The notes beneath the pieces were generated by a model that was not told where the DNA came from, searched no databases, and saw nothing but the letters and a program-made list of their open reading frames with translations. From NCBI GenBank assembly GCA_003993805.1, contig RSEF01000005.1, forward strand, positions 34,229,175 to 34,293,174: a stretch of DNA of 64,000 nucleotides, in the 5' to 3' direction. This document shows, piece after piece, positions 63,572 to 64,000 of this stretch (position 1 is its first letter; every line of letters starts with the position of its first letter). Both the position numbers and the translations under genes were made by a program. This DNA is from Himantopus leucocephalus (Eukaryota > Chordata > Aves > Charadriiformes > Recurvirostridae).

Positions 63572-64000
63572 AACTTGTCTGATAGGTGAATTTTTCTTTT
63601 TCATTTTTACTCTTATGTCAACATCCATAAAATTATAGCCTTTAGCTTCTTCAGTGAAATATGGTGTCAGAAGGAAAATTTTTCTGTCCGGAATTATGCA
63701 TTCTAGAGCCATATTCACTACAGTGAACTTCACAGGTCATCTAGCAATGCATTTTCTGTAAACAGTTTGGATAATAATGTATTGTTTTTGCAGGGAAAGC
63801 GGTGGTAATTGTCACTTTAGTTATGAGCATTCTTCTAAAACAAACAACTTCCTTTGATTTTAAGGAATTCTTATAACTGTATTTTCAAAAAATTAAATAC
63901 ATTAAGTCCTTTTCTACCCTTAAAATTTGTTGTATAGCTGTATAGATATATTTGTTGTATAGATAGTACAATACACAGGCATGTGGAAAAAATGGAGAGG
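63572..64000. other. Unique AT-rich noncoding DNA, nothing recognised
   Basis: No recognisable gene or mobile element up to the window end. A short TGTATAG-containing duplication (TTTGTTGTATAG) lies at about 63927-63965. Confidence 0.5.

Noticed and set aside
1..64000. tRNA, rRNA, snRNA, CRISPR array or bacterial-type operon
   Set aside because: No tRNA B-box-like GGTTCGAATC core, no recognisable small-RNA sequence and no regular spacer-repeat structure; the sequence is vertebrate. MicroRNA hairpins could not be excluded by eye.

Overview
The window looks like a piece of an avian nuclear genome from a draft short-read assembly. Two things point to a bird. First, at least eight fragments of CR1 LINE retrotransposons are present: ORF2 protein motifs, the typical 3' ends with 'TTCCAACC...ATTCTGTGATTCTGTGATT' octamer-like tails, and two copies with pentameric ATTCT tails. 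Second, there is a solo endogenous-retrovirus LTR with TGTCCTGGTTT...AAACCAGGACA ends, a type common in birds. The draft character shows in two 100-N gaps, one 10-N gap and seven isolated 'n' positions, several of them flanked by direct duplications.

I find no convincing protein-coding exon, tRNA, rRNA or other RNA gene. The longest open frames not explained by CR1 are a 139-codon frame (13102-13521, minus) and two 112-codon frames, one of which lies inside the LTR. These lengths are not remarkable in AT-rich DNA of this size. The window is best read as intergenic DNA (a gene desert) or the interior of a very large intron.

Layout: 1-19.8 kb is single-copy AT-rich DNA with one 154-bp polypyrimidine tract (2.83 kb) and a block rich in homeodomain-type sites and CpG (about 10.0-10.3 kb). 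19.86-20.13 kb is a minus-strand CR1 3' end with a pentamer tail. 20.1-23.8 kb is unique sequence containing N-flanked false duplications. 23.85-25.28 kb holds two CR1 pieces facing each other, ending at an assembly gap. 28.84-29.48 kb is a minus-strand CR1. 29.5-53 kb is mostly unique with two short CR1 ends (35.6 and 40.0 kb) and a CpG-retaining block (34.3-34.5 kb). 53.0-54.5 kb has a gap-interrupted CR1 and an internally deleted CR1 with a nearly intact fused reading frame. 56.9-59.26 kb has the solo LTR followed by the longest CR1 copy (about 1.5 kb, catalytic FADD intact but frame broken) and its pentamer tail. 59.3-64 kb is unique with a final CR1 3' end next to a 10-N gap.

There is no gene network to describe. 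The points of most interest are the candidate conserved regulatory blocks, the internally deleted CR1, the two-phase ATTCT/ATTCC tails shared by two unlinked CR1 copies, and the assembly artefacts. No undescribed biological system is evident in what I can read.
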